Counted from the first letter of the stretch, positions 42,056 to 51,869 are shown. The stretch is 64,000 bases of DNA from Ectothiorhodospira magna (GCF_900110965.1 NZ_FOFO01000008.1:37991-101990), one strand, 5' to 3'. Notes: a model not told the origin generated them from the sequence alone. Numbers and translations: made by a program.

Positions 42056-42871
42056 TTAGATGCGTCGCATCAACGCGGCCTGCTGCATCAGTTGGGCAGC
42101 GATCTCTTCCACAGACATCTGGGTGATGTTCAGGCAGGGAATCCCCTCCCGTTTGAGCATCCGCTCCACGGCCCGGAGTTCCTTGTTGCACTGTTCCACG
42201 CTGGCGTAATGGCTGTTGGGGCGCCGTTCGGTACGAATCTGATGCAGCCGTTCCCCGTCCACCGTAAGCCCGAACAACTTTTTGCGATAGGGTTCCAGGG
42301 AGGCTGGCAATGTGCCCCGGTCAAAATCATCGTCCGCCAGAGGATAGTTGGCTGCCCGGATGCCGTAATTGAGGGCCAGATACATGCAGGTGGGGGTTTT
42401 GCCGGTTCGGGACACCCCCATCACCACCACATCGGCGTTGGGATAATCCCGGGTGGTGGCGCCATCATCGTTCTGGATGGCGAAATGCAGGGCATCCATG
42501 CGCTCGGCATAGGTGCGCATATTGCCCATGCCGTGGGAGCGACCGGCCACATGCTGGGCAGTGACCCCCAGCACCTCTTCCAGACGGGGTGTAAAGGCAT
42601 CGAGGAAATCAAAAATCAGCCCCCGGCAGCGCTCCAGTTCTTCCCGGCGCCGGGTATCCACCAGGGTCGAGAATACCAGAGGGGGTTCGCCGTCACTCTG
42701 GGCCGCCCGGTTGATACGCTGCACTGCCCAGTCCATCTTCTCTTTTGAGTTGATAAAGGGCAGGCTAACGGTATTGAAGTGAATCTGTTCAAACTGGGTC
42801 AGCAGGGTGTGCCCCAGGGTTTCGGCGGTGATGCCGGTCCCATCGGAGACATAGAAAACAGAGCGGGTCAC
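42056..42871 (-). CDS. ppsR: PEP synthase regulatory protein (bifunctional kinase/phosphorylase)
   Basis: ADP-dependent kinase and Pi-dependent pyrophosphorylase that inactivates and reactivates phosphoenolpyruvate synthase (formerly DUF299). The 271 residues open with VFYVSDGTGITAETLGHTLL, a family hallmark, and carry the P-loop GVSRTGKTPTCMYLA at about 152-166. Encoded downstream of its target ppsA on the same strand; a terminator-like hairpin sits between the two. Confidence 0.95.
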   Translation of the reverse strand: MTRSVFYVSDGTGITAETLGHTLLTQFEQIHFNTVSLPFINSKEKMDWAVQRINRAAQSDGEPPLVFSTLVDTRRREELERCRGLIFDFLDAFTPRLEEVLGVTAQHVAGRSHGMGNMRTYAERMDALHFAIQNDDGATTRDYPNADVVVMGVSRTGKTPTCMYLALNYGIRAANYPLADDDFDRGTLPASLEPYRKKLFGLTVDGERLHQIRTERRPNSHYASVEQCNKELRAVERMLKREGIPCLNITQMSVEEIAAQLMQQAALMRRI

Positions 42872-42907
42872 GGGGAAATCGGGCCTCTTGGGTCACGTCC
42901 ATGAAAA

Positions 42908-42942
42908 GCCGGTCGCCCATCTGTCATTCATGGGAGACCGGC
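42908..42942 (-). terminator. Rho-independent terminator after ppsA
   Basis: Read on the minus strand, a 7-bp plus 5-bp stem (42942-42936 with 42914-42908, and 42934-42930 with 42920-42916, one mismatch) is followed directly by TTTT. It lies 18 bases past the ppsA stop and should end most transcripts before ppsR, leaving ppsR on read-through or its own promoter. Confidence 0.6.
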
Positions 42943-42959
42943 GCAAAACGCTACAGACC

Positions 42960-45341
42960 TCAGGCGTCCTGACGGCCCTTGGCATCCCCGGCCAGACGCA
43001 GCCAGGTTTCCACCACGGTGTCCGGGTTCAGGGAGATGGACTCAATCCCCTGGGCCATCAGCCACTCGGCCAGATCCGGGTAGTCCGACGGTCCCTGACC
43101 GCAGATGCCCACATACTTGCCGGCCTTGCGGGCCGCCTGAATGGACAGGGCCAGCAGTTTCTTCACCGCCGGGTCCCGCTCGTCGAAGGTGGCGGCCACC
43201 AGACCAGAATCCCGGTCCAGTCCCAGGGTGAGCTGGGTCAGGTCGTTGGAGCCGATGGAGAAACCATCGAAGAACTGCAGGAACTCGTCGGCCAGCACCG
43301 CGTTGGAGGGGATCTCGCACATCATGTAAATCTTGAGACCGTTCTCGCCCCGCTTGAGCCCCATCTCCGCCAGCAGGTTGATCACCCCCTCGGCCTCGGT
43401 CAGGGTCCGCACAAAGGGCACCATGACCACCACGTTGGTCAGACCCATTTCGTCACGGACCCGACGCACGGCACGGCATTCCAGCTCGAAGCAGTCGCGG
43501 AAATCGTCGGACAGGTACCGGGAAGTGCCCCGGTAACCGATCATGGGGTTTTCCTCGTCCGGCTCGTAGCGCTCGCCCGCCAGCAGGTTGGCGTACTCGT
43601 TGGACTTGAAGTCGGACAGGCGCACGATCACCGGCTCGGGATGGAAGGCGGCCGCCAGGGTGGCGATGCCTTCCGCCAGCTTGTCCACGTAGAAGCTGAC
43701 CGGGTCCGGATAGCCGGCAAAGCGCCGGGCCACTTCCTCCTTCAAGTCCGCCGGCAGGCTGTCGAAGTTGAGCAGCGCCTTGGGGTGTACACCGATCATG
43801 CTGTTGATGATGAACTCCAGACGGGCCAGACCCACCCCGGCATTGGGGATATTGCGGAAATGGAAGGCGCGACCGGGGTTGCCCACGTTCATCATCACCT
43901 TCACCGGCACCTCGGGCATGGCGTCGGTACGGGTACGCAGCACCTCGAACTCCAGCTCACCCTTGTAGATGCGGCCTTCGTCGCCTTCGGCACAGCATAC
44001 GGTCACGGCATCCCCTTCCTTGAGGCGGGCCGAACCATCGCCGCAGCCCACCACTGCCGGGATGCCCAGTTCACGGGCGATGATGGCGGCATGGCAGGTG
44101 CGGCCACCCCGGTCGGTGACGATGGCGGCGGCCCGCTTCATCACCGGCTCCCAGTCCGGGTCGGTCATGTCGGTCACCAGCACATCACCGGGCTGCACCC
44201 GGTCCATCTCGTCCAGATTCATCACCACCCGCACCTTGCCGGCGCCGATCTTCTGGCCGATGGCCCGACCCCGCACCAGCACTTCGGTTCGGGGGGAGCG
44301 GATGCGATAGCGCTCGATCACCTGACCGTCGGCCCGGCTCTCCACGGTTTCCGGGCGGGCCTGCACGATGTAGAGCTGACCATCCACACCATCCAGGGCC
44401 CATTCGATGTCCATGGGACGGCCATAATGTTTCTCGATGATCATGGCCTGACGGCTCAGGGCTTCCAGCTGGGCGTCGGTGATGCAAAAACGCAGCCGGT
44501 CCTCTTCGCTCACCTGGACGGTGCGGGTAGACTGGCCGTTTTCGCCAAAGACCATCTTGATGGCCTTGCTGCCCAGATGACGGCGCAGTATGGCGGGCCG
44601 CCCTGCCTCCAGGGCCGGCTTGTAAAGATGAAATTCGTCCGGATTGACCGAACCCTGGACCACGGTTTCCCCCAGTCCCCAGGAGGCGGTGACGAAAACC
44701 ACGTCACGAAAACCGGATTCGGTATCCAGGGTGAACATCACGCCGCTGGCGCCGACGTCGGAACGGACCATGCGCTGGATACCGGCGGACAGGGCCACCT
44801 CGGCATGATCAAACCCCTGATGTACCCGATAGGAAATGGCGCGGTCGTTGTACAGGGAGGCAAATACTTCGTGGATGGCCTTGAGCACACCATCCAGGCC
44901 ACTGACGTTGAGGAAGGTTTCCTGTTGCCCGGCAAAGGAGGCATCCGGCAGGTCTTCTGCGGTGGCAGAAGAGCGCACAGCCACGGTGAATTCACCTTCG
45001 GTCTGGGCCACCATGGTGTTCCAGGCTTCGGTGATGGCCTCGTTCAGGGCCGGTGGAAACGGGGTTTCCACCACCCAGCGGCGGATCTGGGCACCGGCTT
45101 CCCGCAGGGCACCGATGTTGTTCACATCCAGATTGGCCAGCAGGCCGTTGATGCGGTCTGCCAGGCCATCATGCTGAAGAAACTCGCGGAAGGCATCGGC
45201 GGTGGTGGCAAATCCCCCCGGCACGCGAACCCCGGCTTCGGACAGGCCATGAATCATTTCGCCTAGCGAGGCGTTCTTGCCCCCCACACGGGGGACGTCG
45301 TTCATTCCCAGATCCTGAAACCAGATAACGTACTTATCCAT
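42960..45341 (-). CDS. ppsA: Phosphoenolpyruvate synthase
   Basis: Converts pyruvate, ATP and water to phosphoenolpyruvate, AMP and phosphate for gluconeogenesis. 793 residues. The ATP-grasp N-terminal domain has [12 protein letters not shown] and [23 protein letters not shown]; the phosphohistidine domain has [23 protein letters not shown] with the catalytic His; the C-terminal TIM barrel ends in [19 protein letters not shown] and [11 protein letters not shown]. It is divergent from the LysR gene and controlled by PpsR. Confidence 0.97.
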   Translation of the reverse strand: MDKYVIWFQDLGMNDVPRVGGKNASLGEMIHGLSEAGVRVPGGFATTADAFREFLQHDGLADRINGLLANLDVNNIGALREAGAQIRRWVVETPFPPALNEAITEAWNTMVAQTEGEFTVAVRSSATAEDLPDASFAGQQETFLNVSGLDGVLKAIHEVFASLYNDRAISYRVHQGFDHAEVALSAGIQRMVRSDVGASGVMFTLDTESGFRDVVFVTASWGLGETVVQGSVNPDEFHLYKPALEAGRPAILRRHLGSKAIKMVFGENGQSTRTVQVSEEDRLRFCITDAQLEALSRQAMIIEKHYGRPMDIEWALDGVDGQLYIVQARPETVESRADGQVIERYRIRSPRTEVLVRGRAIGQKIGAGKVRVVMNLDEMDRVQPGDVLVTDMTDPDWEPVMKRAAAIVTDRGGRTCHAAIIARELGIPAVVGCGDGSARLKEGDAVTVCCAEGDEGRIYKGELEFEVLRTRTDAMPEVPVKVMMNVGNPGRAFHFRNIPNAGVGLARLEFIINSMIGVHPKALLNFDSLPADLKEEVARRFAGYPDPVSFYVDKLAEGIATLAAAFHPEPVIVRLSDFKSNEYANLLAGERYEPDEENPMIGYRGTSRYLSDDFRDCFELECRAVRRVRDEMGLTNVVVMVPFVRTLTEAEGVINLLAEMGLKRGENGLKIYMMCEIPSNAVLADEFLQFFDGFSIGSNDLTQLTLGLDRDSGLVAATFDERDPAVKKLLALSIQAARKAGKYVGICGQGPSDYPDLAEWLMAQGIESISLNPDTVVETWLRLAGDAKGRQDA

Positions 45342-45469
45342 ACTCCTGCCCTATGCATGCGTGAAACGGCAATTGTAGCCGGGACCATGGCCTCAAGACG
45401 AGTATTCGGCGAAGCTATCGGCCCCAGGAGAAAAATTCTGGCCTTCAATACTAACACCGGGGAAGATTC

Positions 45470-46435
45470 ATGGGGGCTGTCCAGCATCATCTCTACTACA
45501 AACAAAATCGCCTCAAGCAGCTGCGGGCTTTTTGCCGGGCGGCGCGACTGGGGAGCATTTCCACCGCGGCAGAATCCCTTTGCCTGAGCCAGCCAGCGGT
45601 TTCCCTGCAAATCCAGGCGCTGGAACGGGAGTTTGAAACGGTTTTATTCGAGCGGCGCGGCCCCCAGATCCGGCTTACCCCGGAAGGGGAAACCCTCTAC
45701 AAGCTGGCTGATCCGCTGGTGGAAGGCATTGATCGGCTCAAGGAAACCTTTGCCGCCAGCTTTGGCCGGCTCGAATCAGGCGAACTGAATGTGGCGGCAG
45801 GGGAATCCACCATTCTCTACGTATTGCCCGAACCATTGCGCCAGTTTGCCGAGGTGTATCCCCATATCCGTATCAAGCTGCACAATGTGACCGGACGGGA
45901 TGGTCTGGCCATGCTGCACCGGGATGAAGTGGATTTTGCCGTGGGTTCCATGCTGGAGGTGCCCGAGGGCATCACCTACCAGCCCATCGTCACCTACCAT
46001 CCCAAGTTGATCACCCCCAAGGACCATCCCCTGACGACTCTGGGCAAGGCTGTTGAACTGGAGGACATCAGCCCCTATGGGCTGATCCTGCCGCCCCGCC
46101 ATCTATCCACCTGGCGCATCGTGGATCTGGTATTTCGCCAGCATAATGTGGGTTATCACGTCTCTTTGGAGGCCGGTGGCTGGGAGGTCATCAAAAAATA
46201 CGTGGCCCTGGGCCTGGGTATTTCCATTGTGACCGATGTCTGCCTGACAGGCCGGGAGGCGCTGGCAGCCATTCCCCTGGACCGGTTCTTTCCGGCCCGC
46301 AGTTATGGGGTGGTGCAGCGTATTGGCCGCCATCTGTCCCCCCAGGCCAAACGGTTTATCACCATGATGGAAGCGGCCCATGCAGGTCCGAAAATGGGGT
46401 CCTCATCACCGTCAGGGCGGGGTGAGGAGGTTTAA
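45470..46435 (+). CDS. LysR-type transcriptional regulator (CysB-like group)
   Basis: DNA-binding regulator of 321 residues. The N-terminal winged helix-turn-helix covers LKQLRAFCRAARLGSISTAAESLCLSQPAVSLQIQALEREF (about 15-55); a periplasmic-binding-protein-like effector domain follows. The VITPKDHPL-like and EVIKKYVALGLGISIVT segments recall CysB, so a sulfur-related role is possible but unproven. It is divergent from ppsA, and the 128-bp gap should contain its operator. The next gene starts 33 bases downstream. Confidence 0.8.
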   Translation: MGAVQHHLYYKQNRLKQLRAFCRAARLGSISTAAESLCLSQPAVSLQIQALEREFETVLFERRGPQIRLTPEGETLYKLADPLVEGIDRLKETFAASFGRLESGELNVAAGESTILYVLPEPLRQFAEVYPHIRIKLHNVTGRDGLAMLHRDEVDFAVGSMLEVPEGITYQPIVTYHPKLITPKDHPLTTLGKAVELEDISPYGLILPPRHLSTWRIVDLVFRQHNVGYHVSLEAGGWEVIKKYVALGLGISIVTDVCLTGREALAAIPLDRFFPARSYGVVQRIGRHLSPQAKRFITMMEAAHAGPKMGSSSPSGRGEEV

Positions 46436-46468
46436 TATGGCGCATCGTCAATATGTCAGGAGACCATC

Positions 46469-46984
46469 ATGGATTTTTTCCTCCGTACTGCGTGGGTTGT
46501 CCTGTTCTGGCTTTTAATCCCCACATGGGCCATGGCGGCTCAGCAGGATCGTCCGGCCCCTGAGGTGATCATGGGCTGGGTGGAACGGGTGGATATCTTG
46601 CCCGAAGGTATCCAGCTCAAGGCCAAGATGGACACCGGTGCCACCACTTCCTCCCTCAACGCTCTCAACAAGCAGTTCTTTGAGCAGGATGGCCAGGAAT
46701 GGATCGCCTTTGACATCGTAGACCCGGAAAACGAGCAAAACACCATCCGCATCAAACGGGAAATCACCCGATATGTGCGTATCATCCGCCACGACGGCAA
46801 CCATCAGCGCCGCCCGGTGGTGCGTATCGGTCTATGTATGGGAGACATCTACCGGGAAGCGGAAATGAGCCTGATCGACCGCAGTGAACTGACCTATCAG
46901 GTTCTGGTGGGGCGAAACCACATGGCAGGGGCGATTTTGGTGGACTCTGCCCGTACCCACACCCAACGGCCAGCCTGCCCATAA
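46469..46984 (+). CDS. Retropepsin-like exported protease (PF05618 ATP-dependent zinc protease family)
   Basis: A 171-residue protein with a signal peptide (about 1-23, AMAA) and a single retropepsin-like domain: AKMDTGATTSSLNA carries the aspartyl protease DTGA triad, and YQVLVGRNHM is the second signature. The family is historically named ATP-dependent zinc protease. It starts the operon with the 7TM and ATP-grasp genes, so it is probably a processing partner of that system. Confidence 0.85.
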   Translation: MDFFLRTAWVVLFWLLIPTWAMAAQQDRPAPEVIMGWVERVDILPEGIQLKAKMDTGATTSSLNALNKQFFEQDGQEWIAFDIVDPENEQNTIRIKREITRYVRIIRHDGNHQRRPVVRIGLCMGDIYREAEMSLIDRSELTYQVLVGRNHMAGAILVDSARTHTQRPACP

Positions 46985-46999
46985 TCAAAGGATTTGTCG

Positions 47000-48529
47000 A
47001 TGCTCCAGCGCTTCCACCTGCCCCTGCTGATCCTGCTGCTTTGTGGAGCCAGTCTGGGTCTGTTTGTGCACAAGGTCCATGGCCTGGGTTTTCCCCTGCT
47101 GCCCGCCCAAACCACCGACAGCTGGATTGTAGAAGCCAGGATCAGTTTTGAACCCACCGGTGGACCGGTCACTGCCCGGGTTTTTGTTCCCGGCGAACCC
47201 CGTCATCTGGTGCTGCTGGACGAACATTTCATTTCCAGGGGATATGGCCTGACGACAGACCAAGCTGGAGACAATCGGGAAGCGGTCTGGACCACCCGGC
47301 AGCCCAGTGGCCGTCAGACCCTGTATTACCGGGCAACGGTGGCCCAACTGGAGCGGGAACGGCAGGGGTCAGTGGTGCCCTATCCTGGCCCGGTGAATCT
47401 ACCGGACCTGGAAGAACCTTATCGCTCTGCTGCCGAGGCCGTGGTCCAGCGGGTACGGGAACGCTCCGCCGACATTACCAGCTTTGCCACGGTGCTGATT
47501 CGGGATATGAACAACACCCTGGACGAAAATATGGCCCTGTTCGTCTCTCGCAACCACACAGACCGGGACCGGGTCCAGACGGCTGTTCAGTTGCTGGCCG
47601 GTGCCCGTATTCCGGCCCGCATGGTGCATGGCATTCCCCTCACTGACCGTGCCCGCGACCTTCAGCCCCAGGTCTGGCTGGAAGTTCACAACACCCGGGA
47701 ATGGGTAGCCATCAATCCCAACACCGGCGCCGTGGGCTATCCCCCCAATTTTTTGGTCTGGTGGCACGGGGATCAAGACCCGGTACGTTTGCAACGGGCC
47801 CGCAATCCCCAGATCAGCTTTGCCGTCACCCGGAATATTCAGGATGCCGTGGACGTGGCCCAGCAGCGGGCCGAATTGATGGACTCCAGGGCGGTGGACT
47901 TTTCCCTGTTCGGCTTGCCGATTCAGACCCAGAACATGTATCGGGTGCTGCTGCTGGTACCGGTGGGTGCCATGATCATTGTCCTGCTGCGCAATGTGAT
48001 CGGGGTTCAGACCTTTGGCACCTTCATGCCTATTCTCATCGCGCTTTCTTTTCGGGAGACCCAGTTACTGGGAGGGGTCATCCTGTTCACCCTGATCGTT
48101 TCCCTGGGACTGGCCATCCGGTTTTATCTGGAGCGCCTCAAACTGTTGCTGGTGCCCCGGCTGGCGGCGGTGGTCATGGTGGTGATCATGCTCATGCTGA
48201 TGCTCAGCATCCTCAGTCATAACCTGGGCATCGAACACGGGCTGGCCATTGCCCTGTTTCCCATCGTCATTCTGGCCATGACCATCGAGCGCATGTCCCT
48301 GGTCTGGGAGGAACATGGTCCCGCCGATGCCATTCGTCAGGGTATCGGCAGTCTGGCTGTGGCGGTGGTGGGTTATCTGGTGATGATCAATCCCTATATC
48401 GAGCACCTGTTTTTTGTATTCCCCGAGTTGCTGTTGATTGTGCTGGCCATGACCCTGCTGCTGGGCCGCTATACCGGCTATCGGCTCTCGGAGTTGCTGC
48501 GCTTTCGGGCCCTGAGGGGTCACCCATGA
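47000..48529 (+). CDS. Inactive transglutaminase / 7TM membrane protein
   Basis: A 509-residue membrane protein. A helix at about 8-26 precedes an extracytoplasmic domain of the inactive-transglutaminase type (ARIPARMVHGIPL and WVAINPNTG, without the catalytic cysteine), followed from about 310 by seven hydrophobic helices (7TM_transglut region). The start is the ATG at 47000 with AAAGGA before it; a TTG two codons earlier is less likely. It overlaps the ATP-grasp gene by 4 bases. Function of the family is not firmly established. Confidence 0.85.
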   Translation: MLQRFHLPLLILLLCGASLGLFVHKVHGLGFPLLPAQTTDSWIVEARISFEPTGGPVTARVFVPGEPRHLVLLDEHFISRGYGLTTDQAGDNREAVWTTRQPSGRQTLYYRATVAQLERERQGSVVPYPGPVNLPDLEEPYRSAAEAVVQRVRERSADITSFATVLIRDMNNTLDENMALFVSRNHTDRDRVQTAVQLLAGARIPARMVHGIPLTDRARDLQPQVWLEVHNTREWVAINPNTGAVGYPPNFLVWWHGDQDPVRLQRARNPQISFAVTRNIQDAVDVAQQRAELMDSRAVDFSLFGLPIQTQNMYRVLLLVPVGAMIIVLLRNVIGVQTFGTFMPILIALSFRETQLLGGVILFTLIVSLGLAIRFYLERLKLLLVPRLAAVVMVVIMLMLMLSILSHNLGIEHGLAIALFPIVILAMTIERMSLVWEEHGPADAIRQGIGSLAVAVVGYLVMINPYIEHLFFVFPELLLIVLAMTLLLGRYTGYRLSELLRFRALRGHP

Positions 48530-49482
48530 AGTGGTTCATCAGCCCGAAGGCACTGCGACGGCGCGGGGTCGTCGGCATGAACCAGCGCAATGCCCAGTTC
48601 ATTGCCGAACTCAACCCCCGTCGCAACTATCCTCTGGTGGACGACAAACTTCTGACCAAGAAACTGGCTCTGGATGCGGGTATTGCGGTGCCCGAACTCT
48701 ACGGCGTGATCGAGACCAACCACGACATCCGCAACCTGGCCAGGATCGTGGGCGAACATGATGACTTCGTTATCAAGCCGGCCCACGGCTCCGGCGGCAA
48801 CGGCATCGTGGTGATTCTTGGCCGTCTGCAGGGGCAGTTTCGCAAGGCCAGTGGCCAGATCATCGATCAGGCCGGGATGGCCCACCATGTCTCCAATATC
48901 CTCAGCGGCATGTACAGTCTGGGGGGGCGGCCAGACAAGGCAATGATCGAATATCGGGTGCACTTTCATCCCATGTTCGAGGGTATCAGCTTCCAGGGGG
49001 TGCCGGATATCCGCACCGTGGTGTACAAAGGCTATCCGGTGATGGCCATGGTGCGATTACCCACCCGGGACTCCGACGGCAAAGCCAACCTGCATCAGGG
49101 GGCCGTAGGGGCGGGTATTGACATGGCCAGCGGATGTACCACACGGGGAGTGTGGCGCCATCAGATCATCGATCTGCATCCTGATACCGGCATGCCCATT
49201 GGTGGGCTGCATATTCCAGGATGGGACCGCCTGTTGGTGCTGGCGGCTGAATGTTTCGAACTGACTGGCCTGGGGTATCTGGGGGTGGATCTGGTGCTGG
49301 ATCGGGACCGGGGACCGCTCATACTGGAACTCAACGCCCGCCCCGGTCTGGCAGTGCAATTGGCCAATGACAGCGGCCTGGGTCAACGTATCGCCCTGAT
49401 CGATGCTGCCATTGGCAAAAACGGCCAGCCCACGGCCCCGGCATCGGCACGGGCAGCCTTTGCTCAGGCCCGCTTCCGATGA
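48526..49482 (+). CDS. RimK-related alpha-L-glutamate ligase-like ATP-grasp protein
   Basis: ATP-grasp enzyme of 318 residues. KPAHGSGGNGIVVI forms the ATP lid, and YLGVDLVLDRDRGPLILELNARPG is the metal-binding end, as in RimK and glutamate ligases. It begins MKWFISPKALRRRGVVGMNQRN, the opening of the alpha-L-glutamate ligase-related group. Third gene of the operon with the protease and 7TM protein. It presumably attaches an amino acid to an unknown acceptor. Confidence 0.87.
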   Translation: MKWFISPKALRRRGVVGMNQRNAQFIAELNPRRNYPLVDDKLLTKKLALDAGIAVPELYGVIETNHDIRNLARIVGEHDDFVIKPAHGSGGNGIVVILGRLQGQFRKASGQIIDQAGMAHHVSNILSGMYSLGGRPDKAMIEYRVHFHPMFEGISFQGVPDIRTVVYKGYPVMAMVRLPTRDSDGKANLHQGAVGAGIDMASGCTTRGVWRHQIIDLHPDTGMPIGGLHIPGWDRLLVLAAECFELTGLGYLGVDLVLDRDRGPLILELNARPGLAVQLANDSGLGQRIALIDAAIGKNGQPTAPASARAAFAQARFR

Positions 49483-49833
49483 ACATCCCGATGTCCCGAT
49501 CTGGACCAAAACCCATCCCGATGTTCTGGCCGGTCGCCGCCGGAGCTGTAGCTCGCAGGAATATGCCGCTTGCGGCCACATTCACCCGGACAATCGGCCC
49601 AGTCAAAGCCGATTTGCCTGCCAAGGCGCCAATATCGGTGGATTGGCGAGATGGCCGTCTCGCCAAGGGCTGCTGTAAACCGGCCTAATGTCGGGGATAG
49701 GCATTGTCTCGCCCCACGACAAAGCCTGTGACTTCAGTCGCGGGTTGTTTACCGAACTGCGGCGTAAAGCCCCCGGATTTATCCGTGGGGAGGCTCAAGT
49801 ATTGGTTGTCTGGTGGGCTGCGGTGATTCGCCG
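49483..49833 (+). mobile_element. Decayed IS200/IS605 element: region with TnpB tail and right end
   Basis: These 351 bases after the ATP-grasp gene contain no intact gene. They carry a decayed TnpB C-terminus (49541-49678), a perfect 9-bp hairpin at 49643-49666 within it, and a right-end-like hairpin at 49766-49798 with the sequence AAAGCCCCCGGATTTATCCG then TGGGGAGGCTCAA. The order tnpB end then right end is that of a genuine element. The left part of the element has been lost here. Confidence 0.65.
49541..49678 (+). pseudogene. TnpB (OrfB) C-terminal zinc-ribbon remnant
   Basis: The frame reads CSSQEYAACGHIHPDNRPSQ then SRFACQGAN before drifting to a stop at 49678. TnpB proteins of IS605 elements end with C-x2-C...GHxxxxNRxxQxxFxC-x2-CG. 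Here the first cysteine of the first pair is Tyr and the second pair is broken (CQGAN), followed by unrelated residues, so the metal site cannot form. No upstream RuvC-like domain remains. It is a relic. Confidence 0.7.
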
Positions 49834-51402
49834 TCAGGCCGTTTCCACGTCGAATGCCACGATCTGCCGCTTTTCCCGGGAGAACTCCACGCCGATCAGG
49901 TGAATGGGTTTGCCGGTGGCCCGGTATTTGTCGGCATAGCCCTTGGCTTTGATCTGCTCCAGGGCCCTCCCTTCGGGCAGCTGCTCCACCACCTTGAATT
50001 CGAACAGGTAAAGATGGCCACCGAAGTCGACGGTCATGTCCACCTTGCCGTGGTGGCTGGCGTCTTCCACCGTGACCTGAACCCCCAGGGCGGCGAAGTG
50101 GCTGTAGAAGACGCTGGCGTAGTGGCCTTCGTATTGGGCAATGGGATTGTTGCGGTACCAGTCGTGGGGCAGGCCGGCGTAGAGGGCCTTGAGATGGGCT
50201 TCCAGGCCGGCCAGGTCGGCAGCCTTGAGCAGGCGCGGCAAGCGGATGACCACATCATCGAAGACGGCATGGCTGACGCCCAGCGCCGGCAGCAGGGCCT
50301 CATTGAGGCTGATTTCCACCTCCTGGTTGGGCAGGCCCAGTTTGTAGAGGGGCCGGTTGGGGACTTCTTCGTGGATGTCCTTGAGGGTGAGGTAGCCGGT
50401 CTGGAACAGCAGGGCATCGGTGGAAATGTCATCCACATCAAAGCGGTTGAGCAGGGCCGGTCGGCTGTGCCAGGCGGTGAGCTCGGGGGTGAAGACGCCA
50501 CGTTCCTTGAGCAGGTTCACCAGAAAGGTGGGCGTGGCGCTCTCGAACCAGTAGGGACCAAACTCACGGTTCTGGAGCAGTAGCAGCGCATCGAAGGGGT
50601 TGTAGACCGATGCGACCTTCTGTCCGCCCCAGCGGTAGCCGTTGTACCACTGGCGGATGGCCTCCCGGTCCAGGCCGGGTAGCTCGGGAGCGAATACTGT
50701 GTCGATGTCGTCATCAGTATAGCCGCAGATCGTTGAATACTCGGGTAGCAGTGTGATGTCCCTTAAGTTGTTCAGTCCCGAGAAAAGACTGACCTTGCTG
50801 AATTTGGAGACACCGGTGATCAGCGCCAGATGCAGGTGGGGGTCGGCATCCTTGATCACGCTGTAGAGGTTTTTGAGACCTTCGCGCAGTTCGCGGGCAC
50901 GGTCCGGTTCCAGGATGTTGTCCAGGATGGGTTTGTCGTACTCATCGATCAGCAGCACGACCGGCTGGCCCGTTTCCTGGTGGGCGAGTTCCAGCAGGTC
51001 GGAGAACTCGCCGGGAATATCCGTCTCGGGGCTGATGGCCTGGGTGAAACGCTCGCGCTCCTTGCGCAGTTGGTGGCGAATGCGCCTGTCCAGCTCCTCC
51101 CGGGTGCGCATTACGCCGCTGCCGAAGCTCAGATGAATCACGGGGTGGGTCCGCTGCCAGTTCCAGCGGTCGTGGATATGGAGCCCCTCGAAGAGGGCTT
51201 GGTGACCTCCGAACAGGCAGCGCAGGGTGTCCAGAAGCAGGCTTTTACCAAAGCGTCGGGGGCGGGAGAGGAAGTAGTAGCCGCCGATCCCGGCCATGGA
51301 CTCGATCAGAGGGGTCTTGTCGACGTAGTAGTAGTGGCCCTTGCGCAGTTTTTCAAAGGACTGGATGCCGATGGGGAGTGTGAGGGGGTGATGGTTAGCC
51401 AT
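49834..51402 (-). CDS. AAA-ATPase / PD-(D/E)XK nuclease-fold protein (DUF1703 type)
   Basis: A 522-residue protein with an N-terminal AAA-ATPase-like domain: the family opening PIGIQSFEKLRKGHYYYVDKT, a P-loop-like RPRRFGKSLLLDTL at about 48-61, and Walker B VLLIDEYDKPI at about 149-159. The C-terminal domain has a PD-(D/E)XK pattern, GKVDMTVDFGGHLYLFEFKV (Asp and E-x-K), near 450-470. The gene is intact. Family members are often multicopy, patchily distributed and mobile-element linked; function is unknown. IS200/IS605 relics lie on both sides. Confidence 0.88.
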   Translation of the reverse strand: MANHHPLTLPIGIQSFEKLRKGHYYYVDKTPLIESMAGIGGYYFLSRPRRFGKSLLLDTLRCLFGGHQALFEGLHIHDRWNWQRTHPVIHLSFGSGVMRTREELDRRIRHQLRKERERFTQAISPETDIPGEFSDLLELAHQETGQPVVLLIDEYDKPILDNILEPDRARELREGLKNLYSVIKDADPHLHLALITGVSKFSKVSLFSGLNNLRDITLLPEYSTICGYTDDDIDTVFAPELPGLDREAIRQWYNGYRWGGQKVASVYNPFDALLLLQNREFGPYWFESATPTFLVNLLKERGVFTPELTAWHSRPALLNRFDVDDISTDALLFQTGYLTLKDIHEEVPNRPLYKLGLPNQEVEISLNEALLPALGVSHAVFDDVVIRLPRLLKAADLAGLEAHLKALYAGLPHDWYRNNPIAQYEGHYASVFYSHFAALGVQVTVEDASHHGKVDMTVDFGGHLYLFEFKVVEQLPEGRALEQIKAKGYADKYRATGKPIHLIGVEFSREKRQIVAFDVETA

Positions 51403-51493
51403 GCCTGGCCCTCCGGGAATAGGTCTTGTGCTGGTGGCAGTCTATCATGGCCCCGGTGGTGGTCGTTGTTGCCACTGCCACTGTCATCGTCAT

Positions 51494-51607
51494 CTGTTCT
51501 GGCACCGCGCTTACTATGCTGGCTCTGTCGGTGGAGCATCCCTGGAGACGGTTCAGGCCTATATGGAATCCCAAGGCACCAAGCCCCTCAAAAGAAACCC
51601 CGCTTGA
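51494..51607 (+). pseudogene. IS200/IS605 TnpA C-terminal remnant
   Basis: The plus-strand frame reads LFWHRAYYAGSVGGASLETV then QAYMESQGTKPLKRNPA and stop. This resembles the C-terminal end of Y1-type TnpA transposases (LW-x-x-x-YY-x-x-SVG-x-x-x-x-ETV-x-x-YIE-x-Q). The catalytic tyrosine and HUH portions are missing upstream; the preceding residues are low-complexity His/Cys/Gly. It is a relic and the assignment rests on this short block. Confidence 0.5.
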
Positions 51608-51869
51608 CCCCCTCCTGGCTACTCATCTGCCTCACCTGGGCTTGATAGTCCGCTGCAGCCCCACTCGGGGCGTTGGCGACCTTGCTGATGGTGAAAAGGC
51701 AGGGTTGCCTTCGCCTGAAAGTGCTTTATAGCGTCCTTTGGGGGTGCTAGATAAAGGGATAGGTGGAGATGGCCATAGTGGCTGGTGAATGAGTGGAAGG
51801 TGGCTTTTTGGGGAGGAAAAGTGATACTTGTGCGATCATGGACACCAAGCACCGAAGGAGGAACTTTCT
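51608..51869. other. Non-coding decayed DNA between TnpA relic and next pseudogene
   Basis: Nothing recognisable in either strand apart from the candidate promoter and ribosome site (AAGGAGG at 51855-51861 region) of the broken gene that starts at 51870. Base composition is lower in GC than the flanks. Confidence 0.4.

Noticed and set aside
42888..45266. 792-codon open frame on the plus strand opposite ppsA
   Set aside because: Antisense shadow of a clear ppsA; composition is His/Gly/Gln-rich and no motif is present.
45470..46435. Calling the LysR-type gene cysB outright
   Set aside because: It shares CysB-like segments in the effector domain, but the N-terminal region and context are not those of classical cysB, so only a group-level call is made.
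49688..49903. Small plus-strand frame at the end of the TnpB relic region
   Set aside because: No homology recognised, no ribosome site, and it spans the right-end hairpin into the antisense of the nuclease-like gene.
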